This document shows, piece after piece, positions 10,950-22,855 of a stretch of 64,000 nucleotides of DNA. The stretch's first letter is position 1; every line of letters begins with the position of its first letter. Position numbers and translations under genes: made by a program. The DNA lies in the NCBI RefSeq assembly GCF_001039355.2, contig NW_019775636.1:832211-896210 (forward strand). The letters run 5' to 3'. This stretch comes from Lingula anatina (taxonomy: Eukaryota; Brachiopoda; Lingulata; Lingulida; Lingulidae). The notes under the pieces are model-generated. The model ran no database searches. It saw only the letters and a list, made by a program, of their open reading frames with translations, and was not told the DNA's origin.

Positions 10950-13900
10950 AGTAAAAACACTAAGACATTTTGTATATATTTAATAAGTTTTTTATTCAGA
11001 GAAATACAGATTGCTTTTATGTTTTCAATTGTTTATAAAACATATCTGTAACATATCATTGTCTTCATTCTTTTTATTACTACAAGTTAAAAAGCGTTCT
11101 AATAACTAAAAGAATATCATGATATTATAGTATAATATTAAGATGTCTGTATTTAAATTCAATTACAGGTGTAAAAATATAACATTCTTATATATTCGAC
11201 TTGACAAATAAACTATCTACCACACTAATGGTCTTATGTTTGTTCTTAATGACAAAAACAAAAGACGAGAAAATATCCCTAATTTCTGCATCATCTGGTC
11301 AATAGAAGGAAAGATGCTGGTTAGAGAAAATTGCTTAAAACAGTTAAATTTGAAAAATAAAATAATTTTCAATCACATAAATGGCCCCTTCATCTTTACC
11401 CAGAACCTGTATTTGTTTAACAGATTAATGGCAAAAATATCAGTTATTTTTCATGATAAAACGTGTCATATTTTACATTGTAAGAACTATAAGTTCAGAG
11501 ATAAGTAAAACACGAAAGTAGCTTCTTCTCCATCATATGAAGGGCATTTACATGTACGAAATCAGCTTTTCAAGAAGGGATATTTCTCAAATGGAAATTT
11601 TTCTCAAATGGAATTTATTCTACATACTTCACTTGTAACACAAAATAATCAATCTTGATTCGTAAAATGACATCTCTTACTCAACAAGACAGCAAATTTC
11701 AAGAGACGATAATCCTTTTTTCTCATCTGAACATTAAAAGAGAGACACACAATGAGCGTCAGTCGATATATTCTAGATTTCAGTCAATTTTGAGAATCAG
11801 ACTGAAGAATACACTCACGCTGGTAAAAAGAGAAATTAAGAATTCGACAAAGGACTTGTAGAATTTATCAACGATTTCGATAATGTGTCCCTTGGTGATT
11901 TAGGTGAAACTCAATATTACAGAATTCTGAATATTATTGAAAAATATTCTGCTTTAAACCGACATAAAATTTGTGTATTTTTGCGTACTTAATTCCCATT
12001 TGAACTAGAAAGTCATCCCCTGCTGTCTTGCTTCAAAGAATACCACAAACAGTATCATTTTACATGTCACGTGTGACAAACTTGACACTACGATAGTATA
12101 GAACATATTTCAATAAAATAAAGCAAGTTTTTAACTGATGACCATGCATTCAGATTTATCATTACGTTTGAAATATGTTACATTTAATTCGTAAATTCGT
12201 AATGTTATTAAAAAAACACGTAAAAGACAAAGCCTTTTCAAATCCGTTCCAAACAGCATTTCGCCCCTTATATCTTAAAAGGTTGATCTTATAATATGTC
12301 ACGCAGAAATCAATACAACTTCAATTTAGCTCACACATTTTAATGCAATGAAATATTATATATTAATTTATGAAATCTTGCCAATATTCGAAATGGAAGT
12401 GTATATTAAATTTTATAATTCCACTACCAACCGCTCACTACCGGATACGTGTAAATATCAACATGTCAATAGCCAGACCCTCACAAGACATTTCACACCA
12501 TTTTTCCCTCCTTGGCCATTTCTCACGGTAAACTTCCACTGCCACTACTATTTCTACAGACGAAGGTCAAAATACTGAACATGAAGTGCAACTGCATCTT
12601 CCTTTGTTTTATGAGACCTGATGAGATGGAGTGAAAGAGGAAATAAATGGTAGGCCTACGTGGGGAAAATGTTGGGAAATAGTCAAAACCACTTTTAAAC
12701 AAACGGGTGTCAAAATACTTTTCAAAAATAAATCACAAGTAACTTATCACCAAATACCTAACATTGGTTTCTTAAAACGTTATATTGATATGGCTGAAAT
12801 TACGATATTCGTATACTTAATATCTGAGCCGCCTTCGCTCCACTTCCTGATCACTCAGCACTGAGGCAGTGACGTCTCCTTCCAGGCTGTCCATCCCATT
12901 ACATTCATGGTAGGGGGAGGTGACAGGCTGAAGTGACCGCCTTTCCTTTTCAACTCTCACCAATATTTTACGGATGAAACTTCATTTGTAATTTACAACA
13001 TTGAAAATACATAGGACGAGTTTGTGTTCAGTATATTTAAAAAAATGCCAAACGAAAATTAACTTCAGACCCTAATCCACCCAAATTGAAACGACATTAT
13101 GTAGGTCAATGGTTATCTTGATATGACTCAATATGGTACACTGATTTTAATATCTGAGCAGTTTTGGCTGTTTGACCAACTAGACCGTACGATAGCGCCA
13201 TCTGGAGGAAAATACAAAAATACTACGATCAGAAACTCGGCAGCTGGTTTTAGATTTACAGTTTTAGGGACATGGGACGGACAGAGGATCACATTTATTT
13301 AATATTTTTACCTGCAATTAAAATTAAATTTGATAAATGCAATTTTCTCATTTTATATAGTATTGAAAACATGCATGAATAGTTTCGGACAAAGTTCACA
13401 ATTTCACGCCTGTTTTAATACAGACACGAAGTCTATTTTCGAGAAAAGAACAACAACCAGTTTGTATACATACTGTATACTTACAAATGAACAATCTGTT
13501 TTAATAAGGGTAATAAGCTATTAGACTGCGGTGTTTTGACTCTGATGCTGTCTCAACAATGATTGTGACGGCTCCACAAATATTAGCCAATTGTGTTAGT
13601 GAAGACATAACGCGAGGTGGGGAGAGGGGAGGAAAAGTTCAGAAAGAAATTACCTAATAAGCCACTTGAAATGACAATATGACATTTTAGTTTAAATTAG
13701 ATGTCGACAAACCATTCAATAGAGAAAGTTGGATTAAAAGGAAATATGTTGAAATAAAACGGCACAAAAAATGATGGGGAGAAGGTATGGATGATGGTAT
13801 AAAAGGTTTGGGAGAGTCGGGGAAATTGGGTTTTGAGTGCCTCCGGGTGTTTACAAGTGTCCTTTAACTTTAACACACCAGGTTATACAAACTTTTACTT

Positions 13901-15575
13901 CTTTTGTCTGTAAAAAATGTACAGATTTTTCTTTTCTACTTATACAACTACCGTATGTTTCAACTACAGCAATTCACAAAGATGAACTTCGAATTCAAAG
14001 ATGACGTCTATTGAGAAAGAGCGCCATTACTAAAAACGCGGCACTAGAAAATTGACTGGCAAAGCGTCAACGCTACAAAATTGAAATAAGTTCCAGCAAA
14101 TATTATGCTGTTGTTATGCTAGAAAATCACCGTGACGTTATAATTTACCGCTGATTTACTCTACAAATTCTTCCTCTTAAATGTTGCCCAATGAATAAAA
14201 ATGAAGCTTACATAGTCGTCTATCATGTCTTGAAATTGAATTTTGAAAAAATTTAAAAAGGAAGAAATCATCGGCATTTTTCATTGAAATTAGCGTTTTT
14301 ACACACAACGAACGCTAGAAGAAGTTGAGTTACAACAGTTTTAATGCTATTTGACCTCAGAGTCTGTCTCAACATGATTGTGACAATATCCATTAATTTC
14401 ATCATATTGCGCTAGTGAAGACAGCCATAAATGATAGAGGACGCTGATATGATAATTTTTCTTATAATTTCTCCGGAGTAATATAATGATTTTTTTAATA
14501 CTCGAAACTTTTTGTACTGAATGCCCTTATTTCAAAAGTGTCCAAATTTCTTGAATTTCGTTTATATGAAAAAAGAGTAGGCCTTACCATATAACAGTGA
14601 TAACAGTACTTTAGGCCCCTGCAGGCACTTTATTCTCTGGGAATTCACGTCGAGACGTTGTCTAGGATCGAGAAGCCGAAACAACTGAAGCTAATTATTT
14701 GTAAATTTTACCTAATTATAATAACACGCTTTTTATTAATGATCACAGGGTTATTTGATCAATACTTTTATCAAGCTTTATTATTTTCTCTCGTAGCGAC
14801 TCAAATCATATCTAGATTCTTTAACGCCAGAATATGTGTATGTATGTATATCCGATTACAAATTATTTTTGCAAGAAAGTTTTAATAGGACGGACTCGAG
14901 CAAGCTGTAGCTATAACAGCAACGGAGAGACGACACATTCCATTCGAAGGAAGGGGGAGACATGGGATAACCTTCGCCAAAAAATGGTCCGATAAAGCTG
15001 ACATTTGCCGTTGTATTCTAATACTCATGCTAAAAAGTGATTCTGTAAATTTCAGTATGATAAGTCACGGGGTTTTCCATTTATTGCGTTAACAAATCTT
15101 ACATTACAAAGTATAACAGAAAAGTGAAAAAGCGGGGTAATTTAAGGAAAAAGACCTAATATATCTGCAATTCGAACATGGACTGTATTTATCATAACAC
15201 GAATTACTCCAGTAAGTTTGAGAATAGCAAAAAAAAAGCCTCATGGTTATTATCTTTGATTTTTTTATTCATGCATTTTTGGTGTGTAAATAATTCTTTC
15301 AATATATTTTTTGTTCCTTTATTCATCTATGTGGTTGGCTATTATAGTTGTGACTGTTTTCATTCTTTTCTATTTTTAGTATATACCGGCTTATGTATAA
15401 ATTACATATATTTTTCTTTTGTTCCCTCAATGAGAGCACATAATACTATATGAGATTTGCCTGCTTTTCTTTCCTTTGTATAAACCTTGCTTTAAAAATT
15501 CCGGTTCCGGGGGAATCTGTCCATTGCGGACAGCTCCTACAATTTCTTGGTAGAATAAAAGAACTCTAACATTTC
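10950..15575. other. No supported gene
   Basis: Long AT-rich stretch. Open frames of 60-90 codons are low in complexity or rich in rare combinations and resemble no domain. I found no splice-consistent exon chains, terminal repeats or tandem arrays. Confidence 0.5.
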
Positions 15576-15579
15576 GTGA

Positions 15580-15810
15580 TCGTCAATCACATCCATACCG
15601 CCAAAGAACTCTTATCTCCTGTGATTGATAGGTGTCAATCAAAGCTGTCAAATTTGACAGCTTGATTGACGGTTAGTTAAACGTCAATCACAATCATAAT
15701 CATGCTGCGAAAGAGCTTTTACTTCCTGTGATTGAGAGGTGCCAATCAAAGCTATTAAAAGTGGATGGCTTGATTGGCAGCTATATAAACAAACGTCAAT
15801 CATCATACTG
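15580..15810. repeat. Two tandem units rich in CGTCAATCA / TTGATTGAC
   Basis: Two units of about 105-110 bases each begin CGTCAATCA and contain CTGTGATTGA, GTGCCAATCAAAGCT or close variants, and a final TTGATTG. Direct and inverted copies of the core alternate, so the DNA can fold. A related, inverted set lies at 61.69-61.98 kb. It is probably part of a dispersed element whose ends I cannot define. Confidence 0.55.
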
Positions 15811-15814
15811 GTGA

Positions 15815-16777
15815 TCAAGTATAGCAAGTATACATTTCTATACAAGCAGGCAGTTTTTTTAGTTATGTTAAAAATAAGTCCAAGCTACGCTTGCGGTTGT
15901 ACATGTAGATTGTCGGCAGGAGGACTGTTCAGTTTAGATGTTTAGAAGATTGAGAGCAAAGGAAAGAGTTTGAAATCCAAAAGAAATTGCAAATCTGCTC
16001 TTAGCCAGTATAGCTCTGTAGTCCCACCTTGCTGAGGGACACATTTTACTTTGTATTGGAGACTCCAAAGGCTATCCTTCAGTTACATGTACACAGCAAC
16101 TCTATGAAAGAAAAGGGGAATAAGGCACAGGTTAATTACCCACAAGAGGAAAATAGATAAAATAATAAATAAATACACGATAATAAATTAAGTTTGCAGT
16201 AATACATATGTTAAATTCCAGGTCAAAATAGATAATAATTAGAAGTATTAAAAACCACTTTAAAGATAATGTATTGGTCCTTTTTATACACACTTTACTT
16301 TTCTGTGACAATATTCAATGGTTTCGTTTGGTGTGTCATTTCAGTTTTCAAAATTTGAGTTGTGAAATCAACCCAGTGTAGTTGCTTCCAGTAAAAAGAC
16401 ATACTCAGTTTCTACTCTATATTCGCATATTAGTACAACACAAATTTATGTTAACGTTAAATGTCTTCATGTCTACCTTTTTTTAATCATCAGCCTGTGA
16501 TGCAAATAACGAAATTCAGAGAAAGCAGACGCGTTTATTATGAGTTTCTCCATTCTTATGATTTCGGTTTAGAGATATTTTGTAAGTTATCATTCTTGCA
16601 TAAGAAAGCACTCTTTCAGTCTGATCTTAAAAGTTTCCAAAACAAATAAATAAATAAATCAAATAAAAGTCATTTCCAGCGCCCTGATTACATCACACAC
16701 ACCTAACACCGTATTTATTTATTTCTATGTGATAAGGACAGTAGGTTGAGAAAAATATTTGCAGGGGCGGGGGGGGG
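15815..16777. other. No supported gene
   Basis: AT-rich sequence without recognised domains. It ends in a G-rich run immediately before the assembly gap, which may be why the gap exists. Confidence 0.5.
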
Positions 16778-17130
16778 NNNNNNNNNNNNNNNNNNNNNNN
16801 NNNNNNNNNNNNNNNNNNNNNNNNNNNNNNNNNNNNNNNNNNNNNNNNNNNNNNNNNNNNNNNNNNNNNNNNNNNNNNNNNNNNNNNNNNNNNNNNNNNN
16901 NNNNNNNNNNNNNNNNNNNNNNNNNNNNNNNNNNNNNNNNNNNNNNNNNNNNNNNNNNNNNNNNNNNNNNNNNNNNNNNNNNNNNNNNNNNNNNNNNNNN
17001 NNNNNNNNNNNNNNNNNNNNNNNNNNNNNNNNNNNNNNNNNNNNNNNNNNNNNNNNNNNNNNNNNNNNNNNNNNNNNNNNNNNNNNNNNNNNNNNNNNNN
17101 NNNNNNNNNNNNNNNNNNNNNNNNNNNNNN
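16778..17130. other. Assembly gap (353 N)
   Basis: The unknown bases are flanked by G homopolymers on both sides. Open frames drawn across this gap are artefacts. Confidence 0.98.
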
Positions 17131-17848
17131 GGGGGGGGGTAGTAGCTTATTCCCCTCCCCCACCCCGCCCTTACATTTTCAGCCACGCCAGTTGTTAGCG
17201 GAGAAGAGGATGATGGGCCCTGTTAATTTCTTTACCCCTTACATATTTATAAACAAGTTTTTGATATATTGCATTGAGGACCGAGACCACAGTCAGTCAG
17301 TCCATGGCCAACTTCAAGTGAGTAATGTTTTCGATGTCCCCCCCTCCCCTCCTTCTCCTACTCGGCGATTCAGTGTTTGCACTGATGTCATATTTGCCTG
17401 CAGCTTGACAGACGAAACACTTACTTGGCATGGAACACCCCCTGACGTATTTTACTGATCAGGTTGGACATAGAGGAGTGGTCAGGAACCCATTACAGAG
17501 AACGACTTCTCACTGTCCTTGTTCATCCCCTAGCTTCAGGTTAAACGTACCATATCTCATAACATTGGTTTATAGTCATGTTATTCAATTCATGTTTTCC
17601 TTCTTACAAAATCAGTTGATTGTGGACAGAAATGTTGTTATTTTACAGAAAGAGCTTATATTGGTGTTACGGTGACGATGTGGTAAGTGTGCTTGTAAAT
17701 GAAATTAGCTAGAGGATTACGTGGGCTTCATTGCGGCAGTTGCCCCTCTCCCAAAATCTGGGCTTCATGAATTATTGAAGACAATGCACAAAATGATGAT
17801 TTAGACAAAAACGAATGACGGCGAAAAGACAGTGAGCAGAAATTTAGG
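17131..17848. other. No supported gene
   Basis: Starts with a G/C-rich low-complexity stretch and continues as ordinary AT-rich sequence. Two overlapping plus-strand frames (17192-17675) have no recognisable content. Confidence 0.5.
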
Positions 17849-18664
17849 TATCTCTTATTATTACCTTTAGCGGTGGTGTTTTATTGTAGAAAATGCCCCC
17901 ACCAATCTTTTATTGCTCTATTCGTTTTTTATCAACGTATTATGATGGGCCCGGGTATGTTTAAGTTGGAGCATTGATACAAGATCTGTAAAAGAAAAAA
18001 AAATGAAGAAAATGGCATGAAGAAGTTCTAGAAAAAAAAGATGTCTGGCGACACCAGTACGCATTTTACATTTTTCTGTGGGAACAATTCAAATTTTTTT
18101 CACGAGGAGGGCGCCGTCATCCATCAAGAGAAGAGCGGGTGAGGATGATACCTCACTGCTGGACCTGTTCATCTGTTCAGGTTTATCTCTTGCCTGTAGT
18201 AAAACGCTTTAGTTAAAGCTTGGGCAAAATTACTAATAATGACCAAGGTTAAAGCTCAAGTTAGTATTTAATTTCTTTATTCGCGTCAATATAACCGTCG
18301 TCTCCAGCAATGGAAAAATACCGGGAGCTCACTCTAATGTGAAAGTAATGATAAATAAAACAATCGCCATTTTATTCTAGTAAATGATTTACTTTCGAGA
18401 TAGTCTGATACATGCATCAATTTTTTATATTTATTCCGTCTCTGCATAGCAGCAGCAGAATTTAAAGAAGGCCTTAAAGCATCACTGTGTACCCATTGAC
18501 TGATTTTTATTATCTGTGTAAAAATTAACACTGTTTCGTAATAAAATAAATATTTTGGTGATTGATTAACATCACCATTAACATTAACCCACCCGTAATG
18601 TAAACTTATTCGCTGTAGCCCGTACGTCGTTTAAAAAAACGCACGGAAAATCGTATTTAATTTC

Positions 18665-19703
18665 TACCATGGCCCATAGGAGCCTACGCGTGCGTCTTTT
18701 AGACGCCCCTTTACATGCGAAAATGACAAGGCCTACGCCGAGTTCGTCTTTTACTACAGAGCTTTGAGAGCCGAAAATGGCATGGCTGTGTCTCTTTCGC
18801 CACTTACTGAACTCCAGAGATGCGAGATTGACACGACCCATGTCGCGTTTGTCTCTCAAAAGACACTGTTATAAAACATGAAATAGGCATAACGTGTGAT
18901 TTTCGCAGCTGAATAAGTAGACCCTTATAAACGAAGTTGACGTGACCTTAGAGTCATGTCGCTTTCAACTTTTACAAACCTCCAACAAAATCTATCTCCA
19001 CACAGACGCGCGCGACATGTACTATTGGACATGGGTCAGTTGAAAGCGACATTAACCTAAATGGCTCATGTTACTTTCAGCCAATTAATTTGAAACAGAA
19101 GGACCGTCTTAAAACCCTTTATATTTGAATCCTTGAAAATAAAAATATGAGGCCATATAATTATTACAAGCAATTAGCCACACTGTTATCTAGATAGCAC
19201 TAAATTATGATGGGATTCAAATGAAAAAAAAGTTTTGGGACAGCACAACACTGTTTCAAATTAATTGGATTTGACATATAAGAGTTGGCTGAAAGTAACA
19301 TGAGCCCTTTAGGTTAATAGGGTTTCAACTGACCCATGTCCAATAGTACATGTCGCGCGCGTCTGTGTGGAGATAGATTTTGTTGGAGGTTTGTAAGAGT
19401 TGAAAGCGACATGACTCTCAAGTTACGTCAACTTCGTTTATAAGGGTCTACTTATTCAGCTGCGAGAATCACACGTTATGCCTATTTCATGTTTTATAAC
19501 AGTGTCATTTGAGAGACGAACGCGACATGGGTCGTGTCAATCTCGCATCTGTGGAGTTCAGTAAGTGGCGAAAGAGACACAGCCATGTCATTTTCGGCTC
19601 TCAAAGCTCTGTAGTAAAAGACGAACTCGGCATAGGCCTTGTCATTTTCGCATGTAAAGGGGCGTCTAAAAGACGCACGCGTAGGCTCCTATGGGCCATG
19701 GTA
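18665..19703. mobile_element. Foldback element, ~430-bp inverted arms
   Basis: The ends are TACCATGGCCCATAGG and its exact complement. The arms run about 18665-19100 and 19270-19703, nearly perfectly inverted, around a short AT-rich loop. The element is flanked by AATTTC on both sides (18659-18664, 19704-19709). Copy B has a single AATTTC (23662-23667) with no element, so the boundaries and a 6-bp target duplication are directly supported. Each arm holds an outward open frame giving nearly the same ~65-residue basic peptide (…KGASKRRTRRLLWAMV). The frame may be a by-product of the arm sequence. No transposase is seen. A 6-bp duplication narrows the superfamily but does not identify it. Confidence 0.92.
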
Positions 19704-21010
19704 AATTTCATCGCACGACACGCTTTTCTAATGTAATCTAGGCATACGAGTTAATTGTGAAATCTGATAACGGAAATAGAATAAAAATTCACTACTCGGG
19801 TAGATTTGAGATATCACTTTTTGGTGTTTTTGATATGATAATTCTGCTTAATCTAGAGTATTTTAATCCAAAAACAGTTACGGATGCCTTCAGTCTAGTG
19901 AACTCCTGAAGATTTAATCTTGCATATAAGTCTGATTTAACATAGTTTCAATCAGGGCTTCTCCTAGGATTTTGGGTACAGGGTCTACTAATTGTAAATC
20001 TACAATTGGATAATAAATTCACATGAAGTTTAACCAAAGCTAAAAAAAATACAGGTGGGGAGGGGGTACTGTCAGATTAATTTTATTAAAATATTCAAAA
20101 TTTATAATATTTAAATAAAGTTCAATGAAAAATTAAAGAATATTAATTTTATAATACTTTACTCATATTTATGTTAACAATTCAACTTTTTAGGGGTTAT
20201 CATGTGTTTGATTTTTTTAATATATGAGTTAAATAAAATCAGTATAAAAAAAGTTCCACTTTTTATTTAAATTCTCATATTTGTTATTACTAATATCTAA
20301 CTTACATCAATATCACACTGGTATATGACAGTAATGTTAATTTATCATATTCCAGCACTAAATTTTTAACTGTAAATAATATAGGTGCATGATGCTAAAG
20401 TCATTAAAGAAAACATCATACAAAATTTCATGTTTTATTTTGGCAAATAAACAATATTTCAACAAGATCTTCAGTCCCAAAGATTTCACGTTCTATAGTA
20501 AGTAGATAGCATACAACATATTTGATTGACAGGCAGTATGTTGCCTTGACAACGAACTAGATATATCTAGTTCATCCAGATCAATCTGGCTGTTGTACCC
20601 TGCACAGTACTTGTGTAGTTTCTGTTTTTGGAACGGTCTTTATCTCTAGAGCACGAAGATTTTTAACCAAATAAATGTTCAGTAGTGAGCCTGTTATGTG
20701 AATAAATTTTGTCTGATGAAGTTCTGGAGGGTGTTCACTTTCATAACTTGGCGGTAAGTTCGTTCACACTTCGTTTTGCGACTGCATGTGTTTTGTGCCA
20801 AAAGTAGGTCACTCTTTTTAGTACCGTCTAGTACCATTCTCAAATATAGTGTTGCTTCTCATGTTAAGACATGCTGGACTGCTGAAGATGTAAAATTACA
20901 ATGAATGTCCTTCAAAAATTCACTAAGCTGCCAAGCTAAATTGATAATAATGAATATTATTTATTTATTGGTTATTCAACATACATCCCAAATGATTCCT
21001 TTTTTTTCAG

Positions 21011-22130
21011 TACGTGTATATAGGTGATCCAAGACATCCATGCCTAGACAACTTTATAGAGGATTATGCCTCAGTGACTGCTCCACTATTAAAACTGACC
21101 AAGCAAGATGTGAAATTCCGTTGGTGAGATGAGGAAGAAAAAGCCTTCGAGAAATTAAAAGAAACTATCACCAGCAACAAAACAATGGCCTTCTTTGAAC
21201 CAGGCAAACTTATAATTCTGAGAACAGAAGCCAGTTTTAACGAAGGGTTGTCAGCAGGACTGTTCCAAGAGACAGACAAAGGACTTCAACCCATTCAGTT
21301 CATAAGCAGAGCACTGACAGATACAGAGAAGAAATATTCACAGACGGAAAAAGATGCATCGGCTGTAAGATGGGCAAAGTACAGGATGAGAATATACCCA
21401 CAGGGTGCTCCAAAGGTCAAGATTATCACAGCACACAAACCATAAGTATCCACCCAGGTTTAACAAAGCACAAGCAAAATTACCATCGAGAATAGAGAAA
21501 TGGGTGATGGACTTCCAAGATGTTGACTATGATGTGGTATATGAGCCAGGGAAGAATGATGCAGACCTTCTGATATATTTATATGTAATCAGGATGAAGG
21601 CGGAATGCTGTCCTGAAAAAAGTGATATGAGATATTTAATATTTACTTAGGATGAAGGCGGATCTCTGTCCTGAAAGAAAAATAATCTGAGAAAATTTGC
21701 ATGTACTCAGGATGAAGGCAGATCGCTGTCCTGAAAGAAAAGTAATATGAAATATTTTATATTTACTCAGGATGAAGGCGGATCGCTGTCCTGAAAGAAA
21801 AATAATCTCGGATATTTATATGTAATACGGATGAAGGCCGATCGCTGTCTTGAGGAGAAAAAAATAATATGAGAAGAAATTCAGAGAAAAGTTATCCGAC
21901 TTGGTCACAAAAATGGACATCTAGGGAAAACAAAGACCAAGAAAATGATGTGAAGCAATTCAGAAAATTCAGTTGATGAGATGCCACAGCAAGTGAAACA
22001 GTGATCATATTGAAGAACCAATTTACACCAGACCAAAGAGAACAATCAGACAACCAGCTTACTTAAAAGATTATCTATTAAAGAGACAGTTCAATCAGTT
22101 ATATATAATCAGGATGAAGGAGGATCGCTG
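21011..22130 (+). pseudogene. Ty3/Gypsy pol remnant, RNase H region (copy A)
   Basis: After a pyrimidine tract and AG, the frame gives NFIEDYASVTAPLLKLT, then an in-frame TGA at FRW*DEEEKAFEKLK. Next come AFFEPGKLIILRTEASFNEG, FISRALTDTEKKYSQTE and KVKIITAHKP. After a frameshift come KLPSRIEKW and VVYEPGKNDADLL. This is the RT-RNase H joint and RNase H domain of Gypsy-type pol. The usual catalytic positions in VDAS, TE(R/K)EAL and TDHKP appear as EAS, KDAS and TAHKP, so all three acidic residues differ. At 21571 the reading breaks into minisatellite. About 21870-22130 then matches the integrase-linked and C-terminal part seen in copy B. Confidence 0.75.
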
Positions 22131-22191
22131 TCCTGAAAAAAAAAATAATCTGAGAAATTTTATATTTACTCAGGATGAAGGCAGATCGCTG
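21575..22191 (+). repeat. ~59-bp hairpin minisatellite, array A
   Basis: Units read TCAGGATGAAGGCGGATCGC then TGTCCTGA plus an AT-rich spacer. Five units cover about 21590-21860 and two more cover 22110-22191. TCAGGA and TCCTGA are complementary, and GCG/CGC pairs within the loop, so each unit can form a small hairpin. Pol C-terminal sequence lies between the blocks. The array ends at a single N (22192). Confidence 0.85.
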
Positions 22192-22192
22192 N

Positions 22193-22855
22193 ACATATAA
22201 CACTACAAATACAAAAGGAATTCCCTTACAATGAATTACTTAAGGCAAAATTAATGTTTTTCTAATGAAAGTACAATGGATTTGCTTTTTAATACATACA
22301 ATCAACAGAACATTTCTAATATAAATTTTCGAAAAAACACCAGAGAGCAAATTAAATCAATCAGACGGTAAACACCGGCAAGCTTTGTCAATTTCACCAA
22401 CTTGTTTATTTCAAACAGCGTTGCGCGCAAAGGATTGTGGGTAACATGAGGGTCCAACTTGCCCCGAGTCAAGGGGGCCAACTAGCCCCGGGTACACATT
22501 ATTTATTTTAAAGGATGGTAGCCATTTATGGTGCTAGAATGAGCAACGATGATACATTCCTGTGAAACTTGAAACAATAAGCTTCAGTTTGATGCCCTAT
22601 ACATATCTTATATTCGATCAAAAGCCTATGAAAATAGATTTTTAAATCTCTTAAACAAAATTACTTTTAGGTGCAAAAATAGTTTATTTGGACTCACCGC
22701 TTAATTAAAACTTTTTAACGTCCGACACTTCCTTAGCATTGTAGGCTACGGTCACTTTACAAGAGTGTGTGGCCAATTTTTTCCCTCATAGTTACTTTTT
22801 CATAAATTGACGGGGGGCCAACTTACCCCGGGGTCCAACTAGCCCCGGTCTCCCC
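22193..22855. other. No gene; CCAACTWGCCCCG direct repeats
   Basis: AT-rich spacer between copies A and B. The motif CCAACTTGCCCCG followed by CCAACTAGCCCCGG occurs at 22454-22490 and, slightly changed, at 22817-22848. The two sit about 360 bases apart and may mark a small element that ends exactly where copy B begins. Confidence 0.45.

Larger units (their letters stand above)
17849..22191. repeat. Duplicated block, copy A
   Basis: From TATCTCTTATTATTA onward this matches copy B (22856 onward) at high identity for kilobases, with few small indels. Copy A alone has the foldback element at 18665-19703. Copy B alone has the insertion at about 24787-28446. Both carry the same decayed Gypsy pol remnant with the same internal stop. 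Collinearity ends near 21571, where A jumps into minisatellite and B continues through pol. Confidence 0.9.

Noticed and set aside
16693-17198. Long frames across the first N gap on both strands
   Set aside because: They consist almost entirely of unknown residues.
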